The translations under genes and the position numbers were made by a program. Under the pieces are notes generated by a model. The model was given only the letters and a program-made list of their open reading frames with translations, had not been told where the DNA came from and ran no database searches. A stretch of 32,403 nt of DNA from an uncultured Enterocloster sp. GTDB taxonomy: Bacteria; Bacillota; Clostridia; Lachnospirales; Lachnospiraceae. Shown here piece by piece: positions 23,929 through 32,403 of this stretch. Location of the stretch: NCBI GenBank assembly GCA_944383785.1, contig CALWQV010000025.1, forward strand, positions 1 to 32,403. Reading direction: 5' to 3'. Positions within the stretch are counted from its first letter, which is position 1, and every line of letters starts with the position of its first letter.

Positions 23929-24255
23929 ATGAGTCAGATTCAAGTTCCATATGGAGATACGTACCAGACGGCCTGGATACCGGACTCAATACCTACCCAG
24001 GTGATCGCGCCTGAGTGTGTGCCGGTAACGACGCCGGTGGAAGCTTTAATTGAAGAGGCATTGGAGCAGCCCATCGGAGCCTTAAAGCTGGAGGAACTGG
24101 TAAAGCCGGAGGATCAGGTGCTGGTTCTGGTAAATGACCAGACTAGACCCGGCCCCAACCGGCAGATGGCGGAAGCAGTACTCAAACGGTTGAGAAGGGC
24201 AGGAGTTCCGGACAGGCAGATCACTTTTATGATCGCCACCGGAAGCCATCGGGCC
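23929..24255 (+). pseudogene. 5' part of a LarA-like (DUF2088) racemase gene
   Basis: A good ribosome site (GAGGGGGAG) and ATG open about 110 residues that match the N-terminal domain of nickel-pincer lactate racemase LarA and its relatives: VLVNDQTRPGPNRQM near 68-80 and ATGSHRAP at 103-110. The rest of the roughly 420-residue protein, including its substrate and cofactor residues, is missing. The frame continues for 11 residues into the following carrier fragment in the wrong frame and stops at 24294. This is a clear deletion junction rather than a short natural protein. Confidence 0.8.
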
Positions 24256-25108
24256 CCCACATTCTGCCTTGGGGCGGCCCTACGGCCCGTGTAATGTCGG
24301 TACTGGATCTCGAGGCCGGCCCGATTTTGGCGCAGCTGGCACCCGGCATGATTCTTTCCGCTATCTATGTTGTAGGAGTATCGGTCTATTTGGGCTTAAA
24401 AGAGAGGAAGCGCCTGGGAATTGTGGATATATCCATGGAAGCCTGCAAGGTGGAGATGAGCGAGGAAGAGCTGAGCTGGAAACGGCCTAAGATGTTGATT
24501 CCTAACCTGATTTTGACGATTGTTGTAATTGCTGCCCTGATTATGGGGCTGGCCTCCTCGGCGATTCTGTTTGGCGTAGGCACCGCCATTGCCCTGGTGA
24601 TGAACTATCCTGACCAAAAATGCAGAGAAGCGTGATCAGCAATGTGGCTCCTGATATGATCCATGTGGTGATGATGGTACTGGGTGCCGGAACGCTGATG
24701 GGCGTTTTAAATGGACCGGAGGATGCAGGCATGTCCAATGCCATCGCCCAGTTTTTAGTTTCCATAATTCCGGAGTCACTGTCCAGGTACTTTGCGGTGA
24801 TTATCGCCCTCTTAAGCGCCCCTGGAACCTATGTGCTGAATCAGGATGCCTTCTACTACGGCGTGCTGCCTCCCCTGGCAGCTACCGCAGAGGCTTACGG
24901 TTTTACCGGGCTTCAGATCGGCGTCGCCTCCCTGATGGGACAGGCATTCCATTTCTTAAGCCCGCTGGTAGCCTTTATCTATCTGCTGATGGATATGTGC
25001 AAGATCTCTCTGGCGGAGTATCAGGCTTATATTTGCCGCTGGTGCATTGGAATCTTCGTGATCTTTATGGTATGCGGGATGGGGCTTGGATTTATTCCGA
25101 TTTTGTAG
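24256..25108 (+). pseudogene. 3' part of a CitMHS-type citrate transporter, frameshifted
   Basis: The frame begins without a start at about 24257 with ILPWGGPTARVMSVL, a motif from the middle of CitMHS metal-citrate:proton symporters, and continues in KERKRLGIVDIS and membrane segments to NYPDQK. A run of five A at 24616-24620 shifts the frame: the original is read on as MQRSVISNVAPD... with PGTYVLNQDAFYYGVLPPL and HFLSPLVAFIYLLMDM to a stop at 25108. One extra A would restore one frame. The N-terminal half is absent, replaced by the LarA fragment. Both halves together would be about 280 of the usual 430 residues, so the gene is dead here. Confidence 0.8.
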
Positions 25109-25131
25109 ACATGTAAATATTGAATCATTTT

Positions 25132-25166
25132 TACCGCCTTCTGGAATAAACGGGGGGCGGTATTTT
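25132..25166 (+). terminator. Terminator behind the CitMHS remnant
   Basis: TACCGCC (25132-25138) pairs with GGCGGTA (25156-25162), followed by TTTT. It is still intact behind the broken operon. Confidence 0.65.
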
Positions 25167-25193
25167 AGACTTAAAAGCAAGGCAGATAACCGC

Positions 25194-25250
25194 TTGACAA
25201 ATCCCATCCGAAGTGTTAATCTGATTCCAGAAAGTTAGATTGAACTAACT
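25194..25250 (+). promoter_or_regulatory. Promoter with DtxR-like box before the FeoB-associated peptide
   Basis: TTGACA (25194-25199) and a -10 around TAATCT (25217-25222) form the promoter. Just downstream is the inverted repeat AGTTAG-ATTGAA-CTAACT (25233-25250), similar to iron boxes bound by DtxR-type repressors. A bound repressor would block initiation or elongation. The DtxR-family protein encoded at 22447-22884 is the obvious candidate. Confidence 0.6.
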
Positions 25251-25284
25251 ATTATAAAACCACGGGAAAGGAAGCGTTTCAGAT

Positions 25285-25476
25285 ATGACATTTTTGATGG
25301 AGAATTTGTCTACGATTATTATATTGCTGATTGTGATTGCGGCGGTCTGCCTGGCAATCCGCACCATCATCCGTGACCGGAAGGCGGGAAAGGGCTGCGG
25401 CGCATGCCCGGGCGGCTGCCATGGGTGCCATGGAAGCTGCGGCGGGCATGATGTGGGGCAGCAGGGCGAGAAATAA
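25285..25476 (+). CDS. FeoB-associated Cys-rich membrane protein
   Basis: The 63-residue product has one membrane segment (LSTIIILLIVIAAVCLAI at about 8-25), a basic stretch RTIIRDRKAGKG, and a C-terminal cluster of Cys, His and Gly (CGACPGGCHGCHGSCGGH). This is the layout of the small proteins usually encoded next to feoB in Firmicutes, thought to assist ferrous iron transport. No feoA or feoB lies next to it here; instead the flanks are decayed genes and an exonuclease gene. AAAGGA stands somewhat far upstream; an in-frame ATG at 25297 is an alternative start. The preceding repeat suggests iron control. Confidence 0.82.
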   Translation: MTFLMENLSTIIILLIVIAAVCLAIRTIIRDRKAGKGCGACPGGCHGCHGSCGGHDVGQQGEK

Positions 25477-25499
25477 TCCTCACCCCCATTTTCCCCCTC

Positions 25500-25576
25500 T
25501 TTTCATAGGCATCCGAATATGATACAATAACTTTAAGCGCTCAGCCGGGGTAAAAGCGAAACGAGCCGCGGCTGAG
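25500..25576 (+). promoter_or_regulatory. Promoter and leader hairpin of the exonuclease gene
   Basis: TTTTCA (25500-25505), 17 bases and TACAAT (25523-25528) make a plausible promoter. In the leader CTCAGCC (25540-25546) pairs with GGCTGAG (25570-25576). No T run follows, so it is not a terminator; its role is unknown. Confidence 0.45.
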
Positions 25577-25606
25577 GGGGTATCACAGGACAGACAGGAT
25601 GAACCT

Positions 25607-26602
25607 ATGAATTATATTGTATTTGATTTGGAATGGAATCAGTGCGCCGATGGACCGGAAGGAACCATCGAGCATCTGCCCTTTGAAATTATGGAGATTG
25701 GGGCGGTAAAATTGAATGAGGATTTTCAGGAAACAGGAGAATTTCACCGACTGGTGCGCCCCCAGGTTTACCGCCAGCTGCATCCGAAGATCACGGAGGT
25801 AACGCACATGGATGCAGGGCGGCTGAAGCGGCGGGGCGTCCCCTTCCGTCAGGCGGCCAGAGAGTTTCTGGACTGGTGCGGCAGGGAGTACCGGTTTGTA
25901 ACCTGGGGCTCCATGGACTTGACGGAGCTGCAGCGGAATATGGCTTATTTCCAGGTGGCGAATCCGTTTTCCTGCCCTCTTCTTTACTATGATGCTCAGA
26001 AGCTTTACTGCCTTCTCTACGGAGATGGAAAGATGAAAATTTCTCTGGACCAGGCGGTGGCGGAGCAGGGGCTGCATAAGGGAGGACATTTCCACCAGGC
26101 GCTGGCGGATGCCCGGTATACGGGGCGGATTTTTGGCGGGATGGATTTCGAGAAGGTCCGGCCTTACGTGTCGGTGGACTATTACCGCCTGCCAAGGTCC
26201 AGGGAGGATGAGATTTTTCTGCGTTTTCCGGATTATTTTAAATATGTTTCCAGCGTATTCCCTACTAGGGAGGAAGCCCTTCAGGATAAAGTCGTAACCG
26301 ACATGGTATGTCCGGTGTGCAACCGCATGCTGCGAAAGAAGGTGAGATGGTTCCCTCTGGGGCAGCGTGCCTGCTGTGGTCTGGCAGTCTGCCCGGAACA
26401 CGGACTTGTGAAGGGAAAGCTGCGGGTCCGCAGGGAGGAATACGGGGGCACTTACGTGATCAAGACTATGAAGGCCGCTACCGAAGAGGAAGCGGACCTG
26501 ATCCAGCAGAAGCACGAGGAAGGAAGAAAAAAGCGCAACAGCCGCAACCATATGCGCCAGCAGATGAGACGGAAAACGCCGTCAAAAAAACGCCCGGTCT
26601 GA
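25607..26602 (+). CDS. DEDDh-type 3'-5' exonuclease with zinc ribbon
   Basis: The 331-residue protein starts with an exonuclease domain of the DnaQ/KapD type. The four acidic residues and the histidine of the DEDDh set are Asp7 and Glu9 (FDLEWNQ), Asp104 (WGSMDLTEL) and His163 with Asp168 (HFHQALADARYTG). A second part, about 230-290, has CPVC and later cysteines and CPEHG that probably bind zinc, and the C-terminus is very basic (KKRNSRNHMRQQMRRKT), suited to nucleic acid binding. It should degrade or trim DNA or RNA in the cytosol; the exact substrate is unknown. It is monocistronic, with a terminator that includes the stop codon. Confidence 0.88.
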   Translation: MNYIVFDLEWNQCADGPEGTIEHLPFEIMEIGAVKLNEDFQETGEFHRLVRPQVYRQLHPKITEVTHMDAGRLKRRGVPFRQAAREFLDWCGREYRFVTWGSMDLTELQRNMAYFQVANPFSCPLLYYDAQKLYCLLYGDGKMKISLDQAVAEQGLHKGGHFHQALADARYTGRIFGGMDFEKVRPYVSVDYYRLPRSREDEIFLRFPDYFKYVSSVFPTREEALQDKVVTDMVCPVCNRMLRKKVRWFPLGQRACCGLAVCPEHGLVKGKLRVRREEYGGTYVIKTMKAATEEEADLIQQKHEEGRKKRNSRNHMRQQMRRKTPSKKRPV

Positions 26603-26612
26603 GGGCGTTTTT
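26586..26612. terminator. Bidirectional terminator
   Basis: AAAAACGCCC (26586-26595) pairs with GGGCGTTTTT (26603-26612); the stop of the exonuclease gene lies in the loop. A-run and T-run flank the GC stem symmetrically, so it terminates both the exonuclease transcript and the convergent carboxypeptidase transcript ending at 26614. Confidence 0.85.
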
Positions 26613-26613
26613 C

Positions 26614-28218
26614 TTATCTTCGCCGGAAAGGAAACCGTCTGCGCCTGCTGCGGCTGGGCCGCTTGGTATAGGTTCCGGTGGTAGAAGGGCGGTACTGCTC
26701 CATAATGCGTCCAAATTCAGCGGAAGAGTAGCTGACGTCGTCCATTCGCTCTCTGTGGCGCTGGTGGCGGCGGATCCGGTCGGAATCCTGACGCTCCTGC
26801 CGGCGGCTGCGAAGTGTGATTACAAGCACGCTGATGGCCGCCAGGGAGATGAGAGTCCCTAAAAGGGCTGCCGCGCTGGCAGGAATCCGTATGTTGAGGG
26901 CGGAATCCTTGTGCTCTTCGATCTGGGTCTGAGCCAGTCCGGGGGAAGGGGCTTCTGTTTGAGCCGCCGCAGAGGGAAGCGCCGCGCTTTCAGGAGCGGA
27001 GGGGGCGGGAGCGGACTTTGCGGCCTCCTCTGACGCGGAAGATGGAAGGGCAGCTAGGTCTGGGGCTATGTTCTGGCGGGCTGCCTCCGCCTCCCCCTGA
27101 CGGCACAGATAAGCGCAGCCCGCGAAGCGGCCGTCATAGGTATACCGGATCTGGGCCACGGCCCCTGCAGGGGCTGTAGAAGGCAGATCATAATTTAAAG
27201 ACGGCTCTGCATCGGAGAAGGCGGCGGCCTTTGGGATGGTGATGCGGTCGGTCTGGCTTAAGTCCAGGGAAATGCCGCCCCCGGTGGAGATGCCGCCGAT
27301 GAGCATATCATCGGGGATGGAGGTATAAGTCGTCTCATAGTCTGCGACCCGCAGGGACTGGAAATTTTCAAAGCCAAAATCAAGAAGCTCTTTTGTATCG
27401 GAGTAGTGGGTCTGATGTCCGTTTAGCACCACCGCGATCAGGGTCATGCCGTCACGCCTGGCGCAGGTGACAAGGGTATTTCCTGCCAGGGAGGTGTAGC
27501 CTGTTTTTCCACAGAAGGCCCCCGGATAAGTAACTTCCGTATTCTGCATGCACATCCGATGGTGATTGGCAATGGGAAAGCCGTCCGGGTACTCATCTGC
27601 CGGCGCTCGTTTCAGCCCGTAGAGCCGGTAGGTTCTGGAGCCGCTGATCTCCACAAAGGTAGGATTCTGAATGGCCGCCTGGGTGATCAGGGCCATATCG
27701 TAGGCGGAAACATAATGATTGGGATCGTTCAGGCCGCTGGGGTTGGCAAAATGGCTGTCCGTACATCCAAGACTTGCGGCCTTTTCATTCATCAAGGCGG
27801 CAAAGGCTTCCCTGGAACCGGCCACATGTTCCGCTAAGGCGTTGGCGCTTTCGTTGGCGGAGGCCAGAAGAAGGGCGTAGAGGCAGTCCCGGACCGTCAG
27901 TTCGTCCCCCTCGTCGATTCCGGCGCTGCTGCTGTCTTCCTCTACATTGTAGACCGCATCGTAGGAGAAAGTCACCATCTCGTCCAGGCTGCACCGTTCC
28001 AACACAATCAGGGCGGTGAGGATTTTCGTGATGCTGGCAGGATAGTAGGGCGTATGCATATTTTTGCCGTAAAGAACGGTTCCCGTATCCCCGTCTATGA
28101 CGATGCCTCCGTCCGCCTGGATGGAAACATTTTCCGGCCAGTCTGCCGCCGCCTGGGCGGTAAGAGGACAGAGAAAAAGGGTCAGGGCAAGGCAGAGAAC
28201 AATGAAGCGCTTGATCAT
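26614..28218 (-). CDS. dacA: D-alanyl-D-alanine carboxypeptidase (PBP5/6 type, S11 family)
   Basis: The 534-residue protein has a signal peptide (MIKRFIVLCLALTLFLCPLTAQA) and the S11 active-site motifs: Ser62-Ile-Thr-Lys65, Ser120-Ala-Asn122 and Lys238-Thr-Gly240. It trims the terminal D-Ala from peptidoglycan pentapeptides outside the membrane. A beta-rich domain follows to about 380, then a long Ala/Ser/Pro/Glu-rich linker, a membrane segment near 450-475 (ALLGTLISLAAISVLVITL) and an Arg-rich cytosolic tail of about 60 residues ending in RSRRRRFPFRRR. The usual PBP5 anchor is an amphipathic helix, so the true membrane span with a basic tail is a variant. It overlaps the DUF1461 gene by 4 bases (ATGA), indicating coupled translation. 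Confidence 0.93.
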   Translation of the reverse strand: MIKRFIVLCLALTLFLCPLTAQAAADWPENVSIQADGGIVIDGDTGTVLYGKNMHTPYYPASITKILTALIVLERCSLDEMVTFSYDAVYNVEEDSSSAGIDEGDELTVRDCLYALLLASANESANALAEHVAGSREAFAALMNEKAASLGCTDSHFANPSGLNDPNHYVSAYDMALITQAAIQNPTFVEISGSRTYRLYGLKRAPADEYPDGFPIANHHRMCMQNTEVTYPGAFCGKTGYTSLAGNTLVTCARRDGMTLIAVVLNGHQTHYSDTKELLDFGFENFQSLRVADYETTYTSIPDDMLIGGISTGGGISLDLSQTDRITIPKAAAFSDAEPSLNYDLPSTAPAGAVAQIRYTYDGRFAGCAYLCRQGEAEAARQNIAPDLAALPSSASEEAAKSAPAPSAPESAALPSAAAQTEAPSPGLAQTQIEEHKDSALNIRIPASAAALLGTLISLAAISVLVITLRSRRQERQDSDRIRRHQRHRERMDDVSYSSAEFGRIMEQYRPSTTGTYTKRPSRSRRRRFPFRRR

Positions 28219-28913
28219 AATTTCTTACTCCTGTGGTTTCGAATCAGGAAAAACAGGGACAAGGAAAAGATCACCAGCACCGAGCCGGCGAAGAGCCCTC
28301 CGATGCGGGCTGCGGTATCCATAAAAAATCCCTCTGGCACAATATTAATCAAAAGATCTGTGCGGGGATCTAAAATCCACAGGTCGTTGTCAAAGAAAAT
28401 GTGGTGGAAAATCACAAAATATTTTGTAAAGTCTGTGGATATAATGGCTGCCAGGGCGGCAATGAGGGCGAAAAACAGCCCCGTCCCCAGGCAGAGGGAG
28501 GCGGGAAGCACTCTGGAAAGCCTTGCTTTTAAAAGCGCTAAAAGAACCAGGGAAAGAATAACCGCCCCAATGCATACCCGGCGCAGGAAGATTGCCCCTA
28601 CAAAGAGATCGCGCACGTCCTCCATATGGGCGATCTCCCGTGCGTTGAAAAATTCCCGCTGCTGGCCGTCCAGGGTGGTGGTGACGTGAAGATCCTCCCG
28701 CTCGCCTCTTAAGTAGTCCATCATTTCGTCGGTCACATCTAAAAGATCCTCCATGGTCATAGCCGGAAGATTGTCCAGCACCTGATATTTTTCGTATTCT
28801 TTCTCAAAATAGCCCGGATTCCAGTACACCACCGCTTCTACTGAGGTGATCAGCAGAATAAAAATCAGGCAGAAGGCACTGAGAATGCCAAGGAGATAAT
28901 GAAGCAGTTTCAA
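28215..28913 (-). CDS. TIGR01906/DUF1461 family membrane protein
   Basis: The 232-residue integral membrane protein has an N-terminal helix, a loop of about 85 residues outside the membrane (EYEKYQVLDNLPAMTMEDLLDVTDEMMDYL...), and three further helices with the conserved FHHIFFDNDLWILDPRTDLLINIVPEGFF motif. The family is widespread in Firmicutes and Lactobacillales, with unknown function. The start is a TTG at 28913, backed by AGGAGG 8 bases upstream. It is the first gene of a two-gene operon with the D-Ala-D-Ala carboxypeptidase gene, so a cell envelope role is likely. Confidence 0.88.
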   Translation of the reverse strand: MKLLHYLLGILSAFCLIFILLITSVEAVVYWNPGYFEKEYEKYQVLDNLPAMTMEDLLDVTDEMMDYLRGEREDLHVTTTLDGQQREFFNAREIAHMEDVRDLFVGAIFLRRVCIGAVILSLVLLALLKARLSRVLPASLCLGTGLFFALIAALAAIISTDFTKYFVIFHHIFFDNDLWILDPRTDLLINIVPEGFFMDTAARIGGLFAGSVLVIFSLSLFFLIRNHRSKKL

Positions 28914-29020
28914 TTTAATCGCCTCCTAAACAGCTGCAAGTGTTCTTATTATAGGATAGATTGTGGAAAAAAACAATGCCGAAAGGCCCTTTTCGCCCAT
29001 CGGCATTTGCATAACAGTCC

Positions 29021-31303
29021 CTATGACAGCTTCCAGATATCCCGATTATACTCCCGGATGGTTCGGTCGGAGGAGAAGTATCCGGCCTGGCTGATGTTGA
29101 TGAGCATCTTCTGGGCCCAGGCGGTGCGGTTTTCGTAGTCCCGAAAGGCTTGCTCTTTGGCCTTTAAGTAGGACTGAAAATCCGGGAAGGTCATGAACCA
29201 ATCCTTATTTAAAAGTTCATCTGAGAGCCGCTTCAAGCTTTCGGAATTTCCCGCAGCCATCATCTGGGGGCCGGTGATAAAGTCCACAGCCCGGCGGATG
29301 ATGGGATCTTTTTCGTAGTAATCCCTGGAGCGGTAGCTGCCTTCCCGGTAACGGTCGATTACGGTCTGGCTGGAATCACCGAAGATATAGATATTGGAAT
29401 CTCCAACCAGCTGATGGATTTCCACATTCGCCCCGTCCTCGGTGCCCAGGGTTACGGCCCCGTTCAGCATAAATTTCATGTTGCCGGTGCCGCTGGCTTC
29501 CTTTGAGGCCAGAGAAATCTGCTCAGAGAGATCGCAGGCAGGAATCAACTTTTCCGCCAAAGTGACATTGTAGTTGGGAACCATAACCACATTCAGCCAT
29601 GGGCGGACCTTAGAGTCGCTGCCGATGATCTGTTCTAAGCAGAGGATGGCGTGGATAATATCCTTGGCAATGGTATAGGCCGGCGCGGCCTTGGCCCCGA
29701 AAATAGCGGTAATGGGGGTAGTGGGCAGTTTCCCCTCCTGGATTTCCTGATATTTGCAGATCAGGTACAGCAGGTTCATCTGCTGGCGCTTGTATTCGTG
29801 TAGCCTCTTCACTTGGATGTCGAAAATGGACTCCGGATTTATATCAATTTCCTTATATTCTTTCAGATACCGGGCCAGCTGGTTCTTTTTCTGATCCTTA
29901 ATGGACAAAAGGCGGTACAGAACCTTGGCGTTCTGCGAAAATTTAGGATCGGATAGCTTCTGAAGCTCATCCGCGTTCATTTTCCAGCCTTCGCCGATGA
30001 GGGAGGAAATGAAATCAGACAGCTCTGGGTTGCTGTAAAGAAGCCAGCGGCGGAAGGTGATGCCGTTTGTCTTGTTGTTAAATTTTTCCGGGTACAGCCG
30101 GTAGAAATTGTGAAGGGTATCCTCCTTTAAAATCTCCGTGTGAAGGGCCGCTACGCCGTTGACGGAAAAGCCGTAGTGGATGTCCATGTGGGCCATGTGA
30201 ACCCTGTCTTCCCGGTCGATGAGGTAAACGGAAGGGTCGTCGTATTTGCGCCGCACCTTGTCGTCCAGAATCTCCATAATGGGAATCAGCTGGGGAACCG
30301 CTTCCTTAAAAAATTCTATGGGCCAGGTTTCCAGTGCTTCGGCCAGGATAGTGTGATTGGTGTAGGCGCAGATGCGGCTCACAATTTCAATGGCCTCGTC
30401 CATCTCAAAGCCATGCTCTGTTGTCAGAAGGCGAATCAGCTCGGGAATGATCATGGACGGATGGGTGTCGTTGATCTGGATCACTGCATAGTCTGCCAGA
30501 TCGTGGAGATCCGAGCCCTTAGCCTGAGCTTCGTCTAAAATCAGCCGCGCCGCGTTGGCGCACATGAAATACTGCTGATAGATCCGAAGAATCCTGCCTG
30601 CACGGTCGCTGTCGTCAGGATAGAGGAAAAGGGTCAGATTCTCCTTGATATCCGTCTTGTCAAAGGAAATGCCGTCCTCTACTAAAGATTCGTTCACCGT
30701 CTCCACATCGAACAGGTGAAGAGCATTGGTGCGGTTGTGATATCCCGTAACCTGCACGTCGTACATGCGGGAGGTAAGGGTGAAATTCCGATAGGGAATC
30801 TCATAGGTTACATCGGTCTTTTTCAGCCAGGAGGGATTTTCAAGCCAGGGATCCGGCATCTCCTGCTGGAGATTGTGGGAAAATTTCTGGCGGAAAAGCC
30901 CAAAGTGATAGTTTAATCCCACTCCGTCTCCCTTTAGCCCCAGGGTAGCGATAGAGTCCAGAAAGCAGGCGGCCAGACGACCAAGGCCCCCGTTTCCCAA
31001 AGAGGGCTCCGGCTCCAGCTCTTCCACGGCGCTGAGGTTATGTCCCGTTTGCTCCAAAATTTCTTTCACATCCGAATAAATTCCAAGATTGATCAGGTTG
31101 TTGGATAAAAGCTTGCCGATTAAGAACTCGGCGGAAATATAGTAGAGCTTTTTCTTATGATCTGCGCCTAAGGGATGTTCCTTTTCCTGAGCCAGCTCCT
31201 GGGTCAGCTTTAGAAGGGCGTGATAGAGCTCCGCGTTCTGGCAGCTTCGAAGATCCTTATGGCAGAGGGAAGTGAGTTTCTGTTCCAGCTGTTTTTGATT
31301 CAT
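29021..31303 (-). CDS. glgP: Glycogen/starch phosphorylase
   Basis: The 760-residue enzyme is a GT35 phosphorylase, which releases glucose 1-phosphate from alpha-1,4-glucan ends using pyridoxal phosphate. The N-terminal half has [16 protein letters not shown] and the [13 protein letters not shown] motif; the C-terminal half has [10 protein letters not shown] and the cofactor motif [15 protein letters not shown], whose Lys carries the PLP, then [10 protein letters not shown]. The length is slightly shorter than the 800-plus residues of many members. The ATG at 31303 is chosen over an in-frame start at 31411 because it gives the usual N-terminus and has AAGGAA upstream. It is monocistronic, with a TATACT box at 31351-31356, and is transcribed away from an AraC-type regulator. 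Confidence 0.95.
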   Translation of the reverse strand: MNQKQLEQKLTSLCHKDLRSCQNAELYHALLKLTQELAQEKEHPLGADHKKKLYYISAEFLIGKLLSNNLINLGIYSDVKEILEQTGHNLSAVEELEPEPSLGNGGLGRLAACFLDSIATLGLKGDGVGLNYHFGLFRQKFSHNLQQEMPDPWLENPSWLKKTDVTYEIPYRNFTLTSRMYDVQVTGYHNRTNALHLFDVETVNESLVEDGISFDKTDIKENLTLFLYPDDSDRAGRILRIYQQYFMCANAARLILDEAQAKGSDLHDLADYAVIQINDTHPSMIIPELIRLLTTEHGFEMDEAIEIVSRICAYTNHTILAEALETWPIEFFKEAVPQLIPIMEILDDKVRRKYDDPSVYLIDREDRVHMAHMDIHYGFSVNGVAALHTEILKEDTLHNFYRLYPEKFNNKTNGITFRRWLLYSNPELSDFISSLIGEGWKMNADELQKLSDPKFSQNAKVLYRLLSIKDQKKNQLARYLKEYKEIDINPESIFDIQVKRLHEYKRQQMNLLYLICKYQEIQEGKLPTTPITAIFGAKAAPAYTIAKDIIHAILCLEQIIGSDSKVRPWLNVVMVPNYNVTLAEKLIPACDLSEQISLASKEASGTGNMKFMLNGAVTLGTEDGANVEIHQLVGDSNIYIFGDSSQTVIDRYREGSYRSRDYYEKDPIIRRAVDFITGPQMMAAGNSESLKRLSDELLNKDWFMTFPDFQSYLKAKEQAFRDYENRTAWAQKMLINISQAGYFSSDRTIREYNRDIWKLS

Positions 31304-31442
31304 AATTCCATGTTCCTTTCCTGCTTGGGCTTTCTTAAAGGTTTGTCTGTAGTATATCCATTTTATGCGGAAAAAACTAGCACAATGAGGGGAACTTATA
31401 GTACAATACAATCAAAATGGCAGAGAGGGAGGAAATGCGGGT

Positions 31443-32348
31443 ATGAGGATTCCGGAGGATGAACTTTCCAGGGGCTGTTATGAGCTGAAGGAGCACGGGA
31501 ATAAAGAATTTCCTTTTAACATTTATCTCTGTTCCATTCCACAGGATTTCACCGGGGTGCGGGTTCACTGGCATCAAGAGATGGAACTGATCGTGGTGAA
31601 AAAGGGCGGTGTTCTGGTGACGGTGGATAAGGAGATATATCTGGTAAAAGAGGGGGAGGCGGCGGTAGTGCTTCCGGGACAGCTTCACGGCATTGCCCAG
31701 GACGGCTGGGCTAAGGGTGAGTACGAAAATATCATTTTCCGTTTGGAGATGCTCATCAGCCGGGAAGAGGACGTGTGCGGCGCGCGATATCTGATTCCCT
31801 TGGAAAAGGGGGAGGGAAAGACTGCGGTTCACATGAGCGGGGAAAGTCCTGGATACGAAGTTTTTATGGAGGGCATTGGGCGGCTGGACTGCCTCTGTAA
31901 GGAAAAAGCCTTTGGCTATGAGCTGGGGGTAAAGTCCGCCCTGTTCCAGATCGCGGCGGCGCTGTTTCAGAGCTGGAAGCCGCAAACGGGAAAGAGCGGC
32001 AAGGGGGCCAGGGAGCGGATGAAGGGGCTGTTAGATTATATAGAGGAACACTACGGGGAGCGGATCACCATCCGGGATGCGGCAGAGCGATGCTATTACA
32101 GCCAGTCCCATTTTATGAAGTATTTCCGCCAGTATATGGGGATTTCCTTTGTGGAATATCTGAACCGATACCGGATTTCCAGGGCGGCGGGACTCCTCAG
32201 GGCTACGGAGCGGCCGATAAGCCTCATCGCCCGGGACTGCGGCTTTGATAACCTGTCTTATTTTAACCGTCTGTTTCGGCGGGATTACGGGATGACGCCG
32301 GGGGAGTATCGGAAGGAGGGGAAAAAGGATGAAGGAATTTCACTATAA
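31443..32348 (+). CDS. AraC-family regulator with cupin sensor domain
   Basis: The 301-residue protein has an N-terminal AraC-type cupin (about 25-110), with VHWHQEMELIVVKKG and LPGQLHGI as the sugar-binding barrel signature, and two helix-turn-helix units at the end (ITIRDAAERCYYSQSHFMKYF; ISLIARDCGFDNLSYFNRLF, MTPGEYRK). Such regulators commonly control carbohydrate uptake or hydrolase genes. It stands divergent from glycogen phosphorylase and directly before, overlapping, a further gene on the same strand. GGGAGG lies 10 bases before the ATG; a 3-codon frame (ATG at 31435) overlaps the start and may be chance. A TACAAT box is at 31402-31407, without a convincing -35. Confidence 0.92.
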   Translation: MRIPEDELSRGCYELKEHGNKEFPFNIYLCSIPQDFTGVRVHWHQEMELIVVKKGGVLVTVDKEIYLVKEGEAAVVLPGQLHGIAQDGWAKGEYENIIFRLEMLISREEDVCGARYLIPLEKGEGKTAVHMSGESPGYEVFMEGIGRLDCLCKEKAFGYELGVKSALFQIAAALFQSWKPQTGKSGKGARERMKGLLDYIEEHYGERITIRDAAERCYYSQSHFMKYFRQYMGISFVEYLNRYRISRAAGLLRATERPISLIARDCGFDNLSYFNRLFRRDYGMTPGEYRKEGKKDEGISL

Positions 32349-32403
32349 GTACAAGAAGAGCAGCACCCATGTAGAGCTGGAGCAGTATGTCTACCGGCTG
32401 GGA
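32329..32403 (+). CDS. 5' end of an unidentified gene, cut by the window end
   Basis: An ATG at 32329, behind GGAGGGGAAAAAGG within the 3' end of the AraC-type gene, opens a frame of 25 codons (MKEFHYKYKKSSTHVELEQY...) that is open to the window edge. It overlaps the regulator gene by 20 bases, so it is likely in the same operon. The basic, charged start does not identify a family. Confidence 0.6.
   Translation, partial: MKEFHYKYKKSSTHVELEQYVYRLG

Noticed and set aside
1..32403. Search for CRISPR arrays, tRNA or rRNA genes, complete insertion sequences and phage genes
   Set aside because: No regularly spaced repeats, cloverleaf-like sequence, intact transposase or phage structural gene was noticed by reading; a dedicated scan was not possible.

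Overview
The window looks like a chromosomal segment of an anaerobic, low-oxygen Firmicute, most likely a gut Clostridium of the Lachnospiraceae type. Most genes have strong Shine-Dalgarno sites (AGGAGG), some start at TTG, and several families are typical of that group: a 2-enoate-reductase/BaiCD-like flavoenzyme, a FeoB-associated Cys-rich membrane peptide, a TIGR01906/DUF1461 protein, and DtxR-type and IclR-type regulators. This placement is inference from gene content; no rRNA or tRNA gene was seen.

Layout. 1-3726: a short doubtful ORF, then a serine alpha/beta hydrolase and a large lipoprotein joining a PstS-like binding domain to WG-like repeats. 7901-3738 (minus): an operon of a serine beta-lactamase-fold hydrolase, an SLC13-type anion transporter, a DUF6282 metal-dependent hydrolase and a LysR regulator. 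8187-11277: a broken C-terminal gene remnant, a heavy-metal module (ArsR/CadC-type repressor, free-standing HMA metallochaperone, P1B-2 ATPase) and a small membrane ORF. 11415-21460 (plus): a ten-gene catabolic cluster, followed by an IclR regulator. 22447-25476: a DtxR regulator, a decayed stretch (MmgE/PrpD, LarA and CitMHS fragments) and an orphan FeoB-associated peptide with a DtxR-like box. 25607-32403: housekeeping-type genes (DEDDh exonuclease, D-Ala-D-Ala carboxypeptidase, DUF1461 protein, glycogen phosphorylase, AraC regulator) and the first codons of a further gene.

The centre of interest is the catabolic cluster. It encodes an OYE/Fe-S/FAD reductase, a MatC-like carrier, two members of the hydratase/4-oxalocrotonate decarboxylase family, a flavodoxin-like reductase, a ring-opening type amidohydrolase, two 4-oxalocrotonate tautomerase-family proteins, an HpaI-type aldolase and an iron alcohol dehydrogenase. 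This is the lower half of an aromatic meta-cleavage (homoprotocatechuate-like) pathway without any ring-cleaving oxygenase. The reductase and the amidohydrolase would be the natural replacements: reduce a ring, hydrolyse it, tautomerise, decarboxylate or hydrate, split to pyruvate plus an aldehyde, and reduce the aldehyde. The substrate is not known from the sequence. The reductase and the carrier operon have separate promoters that share the same bipartite motif (ATTTTAAACT, 10 bases, AATATTGCACAT) at the same place relative to -35 and -10, so they are probably one regulon, perhaps under the IclR protein.
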